Below, piece after piece: positions 7,609-16,349 of a stretch of DNA of 34,958 bases. Origin of the DNA: a virus; IMG/VR virus record IMGVR_UViG_3300009068_000097, positions 1 to 34,958 of that record. One strand, given 5' to 3'. The notes under the pieces are model-generated. The model did no database searches. It was not told the origin of the DNA and saw only the letters and a list, made by a program, of their open reading frames with translations. Numbering within the stretch: position 1 is the stretch's first letter; every line of letters starts with the position of its first letter. Both the position numbers and the translations under genes were made by a program.

Positions 7609-9648
7609 ATGGCAGCAAGACTACAAATAACAGATTTAGATTTTGATACAATCAAAAGCAATTTGATTCAATTCTTGAATCAGCAAAGCGAATTCTCGGA
7701 TTACAATTTTCAAGGATCTGCGCTGAGTGTTTTGATTGATCTTCTCGCATATAACACACATTACAATGCGTATTATCTAAACATGATTGCTAACGAATCT
7801 TTTCTAGATACTGCATTGCTTCGAGATTCCGTAGTCTCTCATGCAAAATTAATGAGCTATCTTCCCGCTTCAAGAAATGCTCCTATCGCTACAGTCAACA
7901 TCACTGTCGATTCTGGAAGCACAACGATAGATACTTTAATTATTCCTCGCGGAACGGTTTTTAGTTCCGAAATTATCGATGATTATCCATATAATTTCGT
8001 TACTATTGAAAATCACACCGTAACAAAATCAAATACGAAATATTTGTTTGAGAATATCGATCTTTATGAAGGAATACTGAATTCATATACATTCACGCAA
8101 GATAATAATTCAAATCCAAAGCAGATCTTTACACTACCGGACACTAACATTGATACAAGAACATTGAAAGTTTCTGTCAATGAAAATCCAGGCTCAAATT
8201 CGAATTATACGACATATCAGTCATCAACTAACATATTGGATCTAAACTCATCATCTGAAGCATATTTCTTACAAGAAGGAAGAGACCAGAAGTTTGAAAT
8301 TTACTTTGGCGACGATTACATCTCTAAAAAGATAGCAGATGGTTCTAAAGTCATAGCATCATATGTTATAACAAATGGAACAGCAGCAAATAAAGCCAAT
8401 ACTTTTATTCCAACTGGACCAATTGGCGGATATTCTGATATAACAATCACTTCCATTACAGCAGCCGCTGGTGGTAATGAAAGAGAATCTGTCGATTCGA
8501 TTAAATTCTCTGCAACCAAAAAGTATTCAACACAAAATAGATTAGTGACAGCTAAGGATTATGCTGCATATATCAAGTCAAATTATCCCGGAGTTCAATC
8601 GATTTCTGTTTGGGGTGGAGAAGAACAAACTCCAATCGTCTACAATAAAACCTTCATCGCACTTAAATTAAAAGATGGGTATTATCTATCTGAAACCGAA
8701 AAGAAAAGAATAATTGATGAAATCGTTACACCAAAAGCTGTTATAGCAACAGCAGCAGAAATTGTTGATCCTAATTACCTCTACATTTTGGTTGAAGGAA
8801 CTATTAATTATGACTCTGAAAAGACAAACCTTTCCTCAAAAGATTTAAAGACAAAAGCGATAAATGCAATAAGAAATTACAATACGACATATCTAGAAAC
8901 ATTTGATTCAAGATATGTTCAATCCAGATTGCAGGATGATATCGACAATGCTGATTCATCTTTTGTGGGTAGTGTGATTAGAACAAAAGTTCAGAGAAGA
9001 CCTGATGTTAAATTAAACGAATATTCACAATATACCATCGATTACGGAATCGAATTAAACCGAGGAAGTCTAAATGATAGATTGGTTTCCAGCTATTTTG
9101 ACATTTTTGATTTTCAAGGCATTAGAAGAACTGCTAGAATTGAGGAAATTTCATATTCGTTTACGGGCATTGATTCGATAGAAATCATCAATTCAGGATT
9201 CAATTTCAAAACGATACCAACCATCACTATAAGTGGTGATGGATATGGAGCTGAAGCTGTAGCTACAATTAGTAACGGCAAATTGACTGCAATCACGCTC
9301 ACAAATAGGGGCATCAATTATACCAGAGCTTTTGTCACAATTACAGGTGATGGAGTTTCTGCTTCTGCTATTGCAAATCTACAGGGAAATATTGGAAAGC
9401 TCAGAGTTGTTTATTACAATGAACTATCAGAAGCAAAAGAAATCCTATCTGATGCAGGAACGATATACTATAACACAGGCATAGTTCAAACGAATGCAAT
9501 AAAAATTCTATCAATTGGTCCAGAAGATGGAATCTTTAGAGTCACTGCTTATGCAAAAGATTCCGTCATAAAATCTGATAGAGATACGATAGTTTCTATT
9601 GATAAGGACAGTGCGGATTCGATATTGATTAGTGTGGAGCCAGTATGA
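7609..9648 (+). CDS. 6: Baseplate wedge protein gp6
   Basis: The 679-aa product matches T4 gp6 (660 aa). The N-terminus has the conserved block FQGSALSVLIDLLAYNTHYN, then AYYLNMIANESFLDTALLRD and LMSYLPASRNAPIA. The middle contains the gpJ-like core (VTAKDYAAYIKSNYPGVQSI, VWGGEE). gp6 dimers form the iris-like ring that links wedges in the baseplate. A beta-module with two GDG-type repeats (about 523-595: SGFNFKTIPTITISGDGYGA, then NRGINYTRAFVTITGDG) is not something I know from T4 gp6 and recurs in the next three proteins. The stop overlaps the next gene start (ATGA). Confidence 0.93.
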   Translation: MAARLQITDLDFDTIKSNLIQFLNQQSEFSDYNFQGSALSVLIDLLAYNTHYNAYYLNMIANESFLDTALLRDSVVSHAKLMSYLPASRNAPIATVNITVDSGSTTIDTLIIPRGTVFSSEIIDDYPYNFVTIENHTVTKSNTKYLFENIDLYEGILNSYTFTQDNNSNPKQIFTLPDTNIDTRTLKVSVNENPGSNSNYTTYQSSTNILDLNSSSEAYFLQEGRDQKFEIYFGDDYISKKIADGSKVIASYVITNGTAANKANTFIPTGPIGGYSDITITSITAAAGGNERESVDSIKFSATKKYSTQNRLVTAKDYAAYIKSNYPGVQSISVWGGEEQTPIVYNKTFIALKLKDGYYLSETEKKRIIDEIVTPKAVIATAAEIVDPNYLYILVEGTINYDSEKTNLSSKDLKTKAINAIRNYNTTYLETFDSRYVQSRLQDDIDNADSSFVGSVIRTKVQRRPDVKLNEYSQYTIDYGIELNRGSLNDRLVSSYFDIFDFQGIRRTARIEEISYSFTGIDSIEIINSGFNFKTIPTITISGDGYGAEAVATISNGKLTAITLTNRGINYTRAFVTITGDGVSASAIANLQGNIGKLRVVYYNELSEAKEILSDAGTIYYNTGIVQTNAIKILSIGPEDGIFRVTAYAKDSVIKSDRDTIVSIDKDSADSILISVEPV

Positions 9649-12600
9649 GTTTGATTGATAATAAAGTTTCGCTTTTAGTACAGGGGCAATTACCAGAGTT
9701 TATTCGAGAAGATTATCAGACTTTTGTTCGATTCATAGAAGCGTATTATGAATTTTTGGAAAATAAACAGACTGGTAAAAACAATGATCTTTATACAAGA
9801 GCGAAGGAGCTTGTTGACATAAAAGATGTTGATGTTTCATTGGATGAATTTGAAGATCAATTTTTTGACACTTTTCTTGAATTATTTCCAAAAGATACTC
9901 TCGCATCAAAGAGTCTTTTAATCAAAAATGCAGTTCCATTTTATCTCTCAAAAGGAAATGAGAAGTCCTTTAGATACTTTTTTCGTGCGCTGTTCAATGA
10001 AGAAATTGACATAGAAATTCCAAGAAATGATGTTCTGATCGCATCTGGTGGTAATTGGAAAATTATTAGAGTATTGAGAGCGCAGAATTCTAACATAAAA
10101 AGTCTATATGAAATAAAATCTAGTGACGATTTAAATTCTAAAAAGTTTTATCTTCCGTTTGAAGTTGGCGTTGATGATATACAATTGTCACTCACAGATC
10201 CCTCAGACAACTTTATAATAGATCTAACATTTGCTGGAGAAAGCAATATCGATTATTGGAATTATTCTGCTGGTAGGACTTTTTATATTGATTCACCGGT
10301 TGGTCCTACTGATGACAATGGAAATAATCCATATGTCAATATATTTCCGGGAATCTATTATGGTTTTATTTACTCAGGCGATGTAATGGGAATTAATTTG
10401 GACGTTACCGGGCAATATCTATATTTTTCTATTACGAATAGGTTCGCTCCGGTACCTGGGTATCTTAATAAAATACAATGCATTAGAAAATATAAACTTA
10501 ATACTCCATTATACCTTTTTGATGGATACACTAATGTACAAGATTATGATTTATCATTTTTATATGTTGCAGATATATACGGAAATTCAATTAGAAGACC
10601 TTACGCCGTTTTTATTTCTCCAGATCAAAAAAATGCATATTTTTTACAAGTGCAAGACGATACTGGAAAAACTAAAATTCTACAATATAGTTTTGGAGTA
10701 GCTGGAGATTTAACTACCTTAACAAATACAGCAAAAACTCTCGACGTTTCAATTTCGATCACTACATCATTTCAAACAGCATTAACTTTTAGTGATGATG
10801 GAACTAAAATATATCTGGCAGATCATACTGGCGAACAGTACATAAAACAATATAACCTATCGACAGCTTGGGATTTATCAACATATACAACATCAAAAAC
10901 ATCGGCAAATTCGATTGAGCAAATTATTTTTACGGGTGGAGGAGATATATCTGCTCCCACACAAAAATACATAATATCAATTAAATTGAGACCTGATGGT
11001 AAAAAATTATATTGTCTGACTTCAAACAATGGAAAATTTATTGAATTTGGATTGGAAACTCCTTGGGATATATCCAATTTAACTTATATATCGGGACAAA
11101 ATTTTAATGGATTGGGTTCTGGCTCATATGGAGGAGATAAATGTTTTACGATTTCTTCAGATGGTAGCACTATTTTTGCATATACTCAAAAGGGTTCGGA
11201 TGTTGTTACCGGCGCCATATCTGGTTCGCCAGAAACAAGAACTTGTGTAATTTATCAATGGCGAGTCAACAACACCACTCTAGCAACTCCAGGAAATGTT
11301 CTTTTACAGAAAGAGTATAAAAAATTATCAATAGACCAAAATTCTATCTATAATTATAGACTTCCATATGATTCAGTATATCTAAATGTTACCTACAACA
11401 ATTTTGATTCCTCGATTCTATATAATCGAAAAATAACAGGCGACACATCTGGAGCTTCAGGTCTAATCGAATCGATATCAAATTATTCTAATTTTGAAAC
11501 TGATATTTTTGAATTCGAAATTAATCCAAAAACTATCGAAGGCGAGTTCATAAAAGGCGAAAACTTTACGACCGATGTTTTGGACGAAAACGAAGATGCT
11601 ATCACTATAAAATTAAATTCAGCATCAAAACTGACCAAAATCAATTTGACTGATGGTGGATATTCTTATAATGTCGGTGATGCAGTTTCAATATATGCTG
11701 GAGATCCGATAACTCCAGCAACAGCAATTATCTCCGAAATATATTCAGGAGTATACAATAAAATAGCAGTATCATATGGTGGGGCAGGATTTACAGCTTT
11801 AGCACCAATTGTTACATCGAATGTTTATCCATATTCAATGAATGCGATTGTTGCTGTAGTTGATACTTCTGGAAGTGTTAGCGCGAACACGATAAAAATC
11901 AACAATAATCTAATACTTGACGTTTCAAATGTATCAATAAACACAGCGAATTATAAAGCAAATAGCATTTTCCTTTCTTCATCTTTATCATTAGTGAATG
12001 CAAATTCGCGAATGATTGATGCGTTTAGCTACACGACAGTTACATCTGTTGGTCCCGTGAGTGAAGTTTATGTGTTCGATTCTAATATTCCTCAAGCTAA
12101 TGCATTAACATTAAATGCAACGGGAGCAAAAGTCTCAGTATCAAATACGAGCGGGATATTTACTACAAATGCAGCAATTAAGACAATTGGTTGTATTGGT
12201 AGAGTAGATATACTTGCAGAAGGATCTGGTTATTCAGTTGGTGATAAATTGGTGTTTACTCCAATTGAAGGAAGAACTTTGGGATATGGAGCAGCAGGAG
12301 CTGTTACAGCAGTTGATGGATCTGGAGCAATAACAAAAGTAGAATTGCAACCATTTACATATTCTTCTAATGCAAATTATAGCGTAAGTGTTGTTGTAAA
12401 TGCGACAGATTCTTCAAATGTTGCAGGCAATAATACTAATTTTCAAGTTGATTTTAAGCCTGGTTATCAAATTATGGTTTTCAACCAAGCAAGAATTATC
12501 AACGGAATTACATCAAATACATCAATGAATGTCACTTCGCCGTTCACTACCACTAAATCCGCAACTGACATTGGATTATATGATCTATATCCTATAGGTG

Positions 12601-14798
12601 GGCAGGGATATACAGCAGATGCATTGCCATTAGTTACAGTATCATCATCTACTGGAACTGGAGCAAAATTAGTCGCTAATTGTATAATGGGTTCTGGAGA
12701 TTCATTGATTGCATCAGGAACTAATAAGCAAGGTGAAATAAAGACGATAACAATAGTCAGCCCTGGGCTTGGTTATAAAGCAGCGCCAATCATCGATTTA
12801 ACTACTAAAGGATCTGGAACGGCAAAAGCCACATCGGAAATACAAGAATCATATTACCTTTACGATGGAAAATATGTAGGAACTCAGGGTCAACTTTCTG
12901 GCGATAAAAAAATTCAAGATAGTGCATTTTATAACACTGGATCATATGTTTTAAAAACGAAGCAACAATTTTCAAGATTCAAATCTTCATTATTAAAACT
13001 CTTGCATCCATCAGGTTCTGTCGCATATGCTCAATACACTCCAGAAGAAAAATCGATATATCCTGGCGGAGTAACTTTGGTTTCATCTACAACGCAGAAA
13101 ACGGTTTCTACTCCAGTTCTTGATTTGGATTTTACTTTAGAAACTTTGAATACTTCTTTCACTACATCTGGTTCATATAACATCTATACATCCAATGCTT
13201 CCTCAAATACATCAATTGTTTCATTTATTCGTTCATCAAATGCGACATATGTTGGAAGTGATGGTTACATAAAAACCGCTGGAATCAATCAGCCAAGATT
13301 TAATTATAATGCAGTCACGAAACAAAATAAGGGGCTTTTACTTGAAACAGGTATTACAAATCTCGCTGCAAATTCAGGAAATTTAGCAACGAATTCTTGG
13401 GATTCTCGCGGAATTATACTTAAATCAGTTGTTCCAAATGCAGCATTAGGTCCTGATGGAACTCAATCGATGACTTATGTAAAAGTACCTAGCACAGCAA
13501 GAAGTTTATATGCGAATTCTTTCGCGTCGGCGACAAATATAATTTTTGTTCAAAATCAAGGAATATCTCCAATCATCCTCTCAGTAGAACCAACATTTTC
13601 TTATTATTGGAATGTTTCTGGGCAAGGGATAGCTACTGGCACATATGTCGTTTCTGCAAATAATTCAAATAATTTCTTATTGTTATCGACGAATACTACC
13701 GCTGCGGGAGGTAATGGAACAAATGATACTTCAAATACGGCAAATACATTAACATTTACTTTCTCTTCAGTACAAGCAATTTATGGAAATCATCCTTCTG
13801 GAATAACATTATCCAACAACACGACATATACAGTATCTGCATTTTTCAAATTAACAAATCCTATAGAAATATCTACAATTAATTTTGGTCTTTTAGGACA
13901 GTCATATGATGGACCATTTGGATATGCATTTAGTCGATTTGATTTAGCCAATAATACTGTAACTAATGCGGGATTTGGTGGAAGTAATACATCAGGAACA
14001 ATTACAGATTATGGAAATCAAATATATCGATTAGCAGTTAGAGCTACTACAAATACAACATCTGGAGCAGCTGCAACTACGACAAATTATCCTGGTATTC
14101 AATTGTTAAATGGTACTAATAATTTTTATAGTCCAGAAGCAGCTGGTCTAGTAGGAAAAGGTTTATATGTATGGGGTATGCAAGTAGAACAGCGCGATGC
14201 TCCGTCAAGTTATATACCGACAACAACTGCTGCGGCGACTAGATCCGATGATAGATTTACAATCGGTGGATCTAATTTTACGAATTGGTTTAATCAAACT
14301 GAGGGAACTTTCAATTTATCAATGAGAATTAATCATGCGATAAGAATTGTTAGTACAGGATTTCCATTCATTGTCAATAAATTGTCTACGTCATACGCCG
14401 ATAGTTATCAACTTAGAGCAATTGGAGCTAATGTGGGTGGTGATCCTGCAGTTTATGGTGCGTTCGATTTGTTAGTTCTCAAGGACGGCACGTTGCGTAT
14501 GGACACTAACGGATTTCAAGGTTGGGGTCCTTCTTCAGCGGGCATAAATAATTCACCAATTCCAATTACATTCTCTTTTGGTTATAAAGCCAACAATTTT
14601 GGAAGTACAGTAAATGGTCAAACAATTGAAATTTCTAATGTTCCATCAAGCAATATTCCTAATGGGCTTGACAATTTAATATTAGGTTTTCCTGGTAATC
14701 AGTTATCTATGGATGTAAACCGATTAACTTACTATCCATATAGATTATCAAACAATGCGATTCAATATATCACCGGAAATACATCAATTTCATTATAA
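9645..14798 (+). CDS. 7: Giant gp7-like baseplate wedge protein with propeller and lectin-like insertions
   Basis: The gene after gp6 encodes 1717 aa (T4 gp7 is 1032 aa). Residues 1-145 (LPEFIREDYQTFVRFIEAYY, LFPKDTLASKSLLIKNAVPF, GNEKSFRYFFRALFNEE) are the conserved N-terminus seen in this position in T4-like cyanophages. From about 245 to 540 several blades of the form F-S-x-D-G-T-K-I-Y and QYNLSTAWDLSTYT suggest an inserted beta-propeller. Residues about 580-1140 hold TSGA, GSGY and DFKPG modules. From about 1155 a domain with VSFIRSSNATYVGSDGYIK, KGLLLETGITNL and YVWGMQVEQRDAPSSYIPTT resembles lectin/carbohydrate-binding regions of phage tail proteins. The wedge role is from position and N-terminus. 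The extra domains point to surface or glycan contact. Confidence 0.65.
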   Translation: MSLIDNKVSLLVQGQLPEFIREDYQTFVRFIEAYYEFLENKQTGKNNDLYTRAKELVDIKDVDVSLDEFEDQFFDTFLELFPKDTLASKSLLIKNAVPFYLSKGNEKSFRYFFRALFNEEIDIEIPRNDVLIASGGNWKIIRVLRAQNSNIKSLYEIKSSDDLNSKKFYLPFEVGVDDIQLSLTDPSDNFIIDLTFAGESNIDYWNYSAGRTFYIDSPVGPTDDNGNNPYVNIFPGIYYGFIYSGDVMGINLDVTGQYLYFSITNRFAPVPGYLNKIQCIRKYKLNTPLYLFDGYTNVQDYDLSFLYVADIYGNSIRRPYAVFISPDQKNAYFLQVQDDTGKTKILQYSFGVAGDLTTLTNTAKTLDVSISITTSFQTALTFSDDGTKIYLADHTGEQYIKQYNLSTAWDLSTYTTSKTSANSIEQIIFTGGGDISAPTQKYIISIKLRPDGKKLYCLTSNNGKFIEFGLETPWDISNLTYISGQNFNGLGSGSYGGDKCFTISSDGSTIFAYTQKGSDVVTGAISGSPETRTCVIYQWRVNNTTLATPGNVLLQKEYKKLSIDQNSIYNYRLPYDSVYLNVTYNNFDSSILYNRKITGDTSGASGLIESISNYSNFETDIFEFEINPKTIEGEFIKGENFTTDVLDENEDAITIKLNSASKLTKINLTDGGYSYNVGDAVSIYAGDPITPATAIISEIYSGVYNKIAVSYGGAGFTALAPIVTSNVYPYSMNAIVAVVDTSGSVSANTIKINNNLILDVSNVSINTANYKANSIFLSSSLSLVNANSRMIDAFSYTTVTSVGPVSEVYVFDSNIPQANALTLNATGAKVSVSNTSGIFTTNAAIKTIGCIGRVDILAEGSGYSVGDKLVFTPIEGRTLGYGAAGAVTAVDGSGAITKVELQPFTYSSNANYSVSVVVNATDSSNVAGNNTNFQVDFKPGYQIMVFNQARIINGITSNTSMNVTSPFTTTKSATDIGLYDLYPIGGQGYTADALPLVTVSSSTGTGAKLVANCIMGSGDSLIASGTNKQGEIKTITIVSPGLGYKAAPIIDLTTKGSGTAKATSEIQESYYLYDGKYVGTQGQLSGDKKIQDSAFYNTGSYVLKTKQQFSRFKSSLLKLLHPSGSVAYAQYTPEEKSIYPGGVTLVSSTTQKTVSTPVLDLDFTLETLNTSFTTSGSYNIYTSNASSNTSIVSFIRSSNATYVGSDGYIKTAGINQPRFNYNAVTKQNKGLLLETGITNLAANSGNLATNSWDSRGIILKSVVPNAALGPDGTQSMTYVKVPSTARSLYANSFASATNIIFVQNQGISPIILSVEPTFSYYWNVSGQGIATGTYVVSANNSNNFLLLSTNTTAAGGNGTNDTSNTANTLTFTFSSVQAIYGNHPSGITLSNNTTYTVSAFFKLTNPIEISTINFGLLGQSYDGPFGYAFSRFDLANNTVTNAGFGGSNTSGTITDYGNQIYRLAVRATTNTTSGAAATTTNYPGIQLLNGTNNFYSPEAAGLVGKGLYVWGMQVEQRDAPSSYIPTTTAAATRSDDRFTIGGSNFTNWFNQTEGTFNLSMRINHAIRIVSTGFPFIVNKLSTSYADSYQLRAIGANVGGDPAVYGAFDLLVLKDGTLRMDTNGFQGWGPSSAGINNSPIPITFSFGYKANNFGSTVNGQTIEISNVPSSNIPNGLDNLILGFPGNQLSMDVNRLTYYPYRLSNNAIQYITGNTSISL

Positions 14799-14801
14799 AT
14801 A
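14794..14801 (+). promoter_or_regulatory. Perfect TATAAATA late promoter before gp8
   Basis: The element overlaps the gp7-like stop codon and ends 6 nt before the gp8 ATG at 14808. There is no Shine-Dalgarno. The expected +1 falls within a base or so of the ATG. Confidence 0.6.
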
Positions 14802-14807
14802 ACATTT

Positions 14808-16340
14808 ATGGCAACAGACTACATCTCTAAAAAATTATCTTTGCATGTTGCAGAGCAATTCAACGAAAGTTTTTCGGAACCAGAACCAACATCAATTGGT
14901 TATGTTTTCATTGGAAATCATGTTCCTTACTCTGACGAAAATACAGTTCCTACAATAGCTGAAACAAATTATACCGAAAGACAAGTGTGGGATAATATCT
15001 TTGCTGCTAAGAGAATTTCTAGCACTGATATGAATCTTGTGATACCAAAAAAACTTTGGGCAATTTCATCAGTTTATTCACAATATGACGATCAAGTTCT
15101 TTATACAGGATCTGATAATTTTTACGTTGTTACGAGTCAAAATAAAGTATACAAGTGTCTCTATAACAATAATGGCGGACCAACTTCTACAGATGCCAGT
15201 CAAGAACCTTCAGTTGATTACTCACTCAATAATGGCATACAAAAAACGTCTGATGGATATATTTGGAAATATATGTATGCATTCGATTCCACAAATAAAT
15301 TTGTGGGAGATTCTTATGTTCCTGTTCCCACATCAGTTTCATCGTCCGGATATTACATGAGTTCTAGTGCTGCTATTGATGGTGCGATTTACGCAATTAA
15401 AGTTACAAATGCAGGTTCAGGATATTCAACAAACACAAAAACTTCCGTTTCGTTTTCTAATAATGTGAACAAAATTCAATTAGCGTCCATTTCTGGCGTA
15501 GCGAATAATATGTATGTTTCGGGAACGGGCATTGTTGATGGAACATATGTCACATTTGCAGACGCTATCACATCAAATGTGACAATTTCAAAAAACACAT
15601 CGACAACAGTTACTGGCGGAACTTTAAGTTTTAGCGCCAGAGCAGTTATTACTGGCGATGGCATGGATGCAACAGCGGATGTAATTTTATCTGCGTCTAA
15701 TACAATTAGCGCAATTCAAATGACAAACTATGGTTCTGGATATTCATATGCAAATATATCAGTGTATGGTTCCGGTTCGGGATTTTCAGGCAGAGTAATT
15801 GTACCTCCAAAATTTGGGCACGGAAAATATCCCGCAAAAGAATTATCAGCAAATTCAGTTATGATTTCGTCAAAAATTGGATTGGTAGATACAACAGAAG
15901 GCGGAACAATTTCCTCATCGACTTCAATACGACAATATGGATTTTTAAGAGATCCGTATCTTTATGGAGATACATCTCCAGTAAATTCTTTTACTGCACC
16001 TTCTTCTGTATCACATCTATATACAGTTAAGGTAGTAACAGGAAGCAATTATACTCAAGATGAGTTTGTCTATCAAGGCGCATATGCAAATCCAACTTTT
16101 TCTGGATACGTCAATCAGCAAGATACGACAACAGTGAGCCTATCCAAAAAATTTGGAACATTAACAATAGGAAATGCCTTGATAGGTAATACATCAGGAA
16201 CGATTAGAACGGTTTTATCGACATATTCAAATACAACTTTTCAGCCATATACTGGTGATATTTTGTATGTTGAGAACATTTCAAAACTTCAAAGAATCTC
16301 TGGGCAAACAGAAAACTTTAAATTTGTAATAAGTTTCTAA
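14808..16340 (+). CDS. 8: Baseplate wedge protein gp8 with added beta modules
   Basis: The product is 510 aa against 334 aa for T4 gp8. The N-terminal 140 residues hold the family signature: MATDYISKKLSLHVAEQFNE, YVFIGNHVPYSDENTVPTI, RQVWDNIFAAKRI and YVVTSQNKVYKCLYNNNGGPST, followed by KTSDGYIWKYMYAF. Two GSGY-type modules (about 197-240 and 300-330) and a YQG...NTSG module (about 419-470) account for the extra length. The C-terminus (GDILYVENISKLQRISGQTENFKFVISF) is typical of the family. gp8 dimers bind gp7 and gp10 in the wedge. It begins beside a TATAAATA element without a Shine-Dalgarno. Confidence 0.88.
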   Translation: MATDYISKKLSLHVAEQFNESFSEPEPTSIGYVFIGNHVPYSDENTVPTIAETNYTERQVWDNIFAAKRISSTDMNLVIPKKLWAISSVYSQYDDQVLYTGSDNFYVVTSQNKVYKCLYNNNGGPTSTDASQEPSVDYSLNNGIQKTSDGYIWKYMYAFDSTNKFVGDSYVPVPTSVSSSGYYMSSSAAIDGAIYAIKVTNAGSGYSTNTKTSVSFSNNVNKIQLASISGVANNMYVSGTGIVDGTYVTFADAITSNVTISKNTSTTVTGGTLSFSARAVITGDGMDATADVILSASNTISAIQMTNYGSGYSYANISVYGSGSGFSGRVIVPPKFGHGKYPAKELSANSVMISSKIGLVDTTEGGTISSSTSIRQYGFLRDPYLYGDTSPVNSFTAPSSVSHLYTVKVVTGSNYTQDEFVYQGAYANPTFSGYVNQQDTTTVSLSKKFGTLTIGNALIGNTSGTIRTVLSTYSNTTFQPYTGDILYVENISKLQRISGQTENFKFVISF

Positions 16341-16349
16341 GGAAAAATC

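Noticed and set aside
14543-14550. CATAAATA inside the gp7-like coding region
   Set aside because: It matches the late element but lies about 260 nt upstream of gp8 within coding sequence, while a perfect element sits directly before gp8. It is likely chance in AT-rich DNA.
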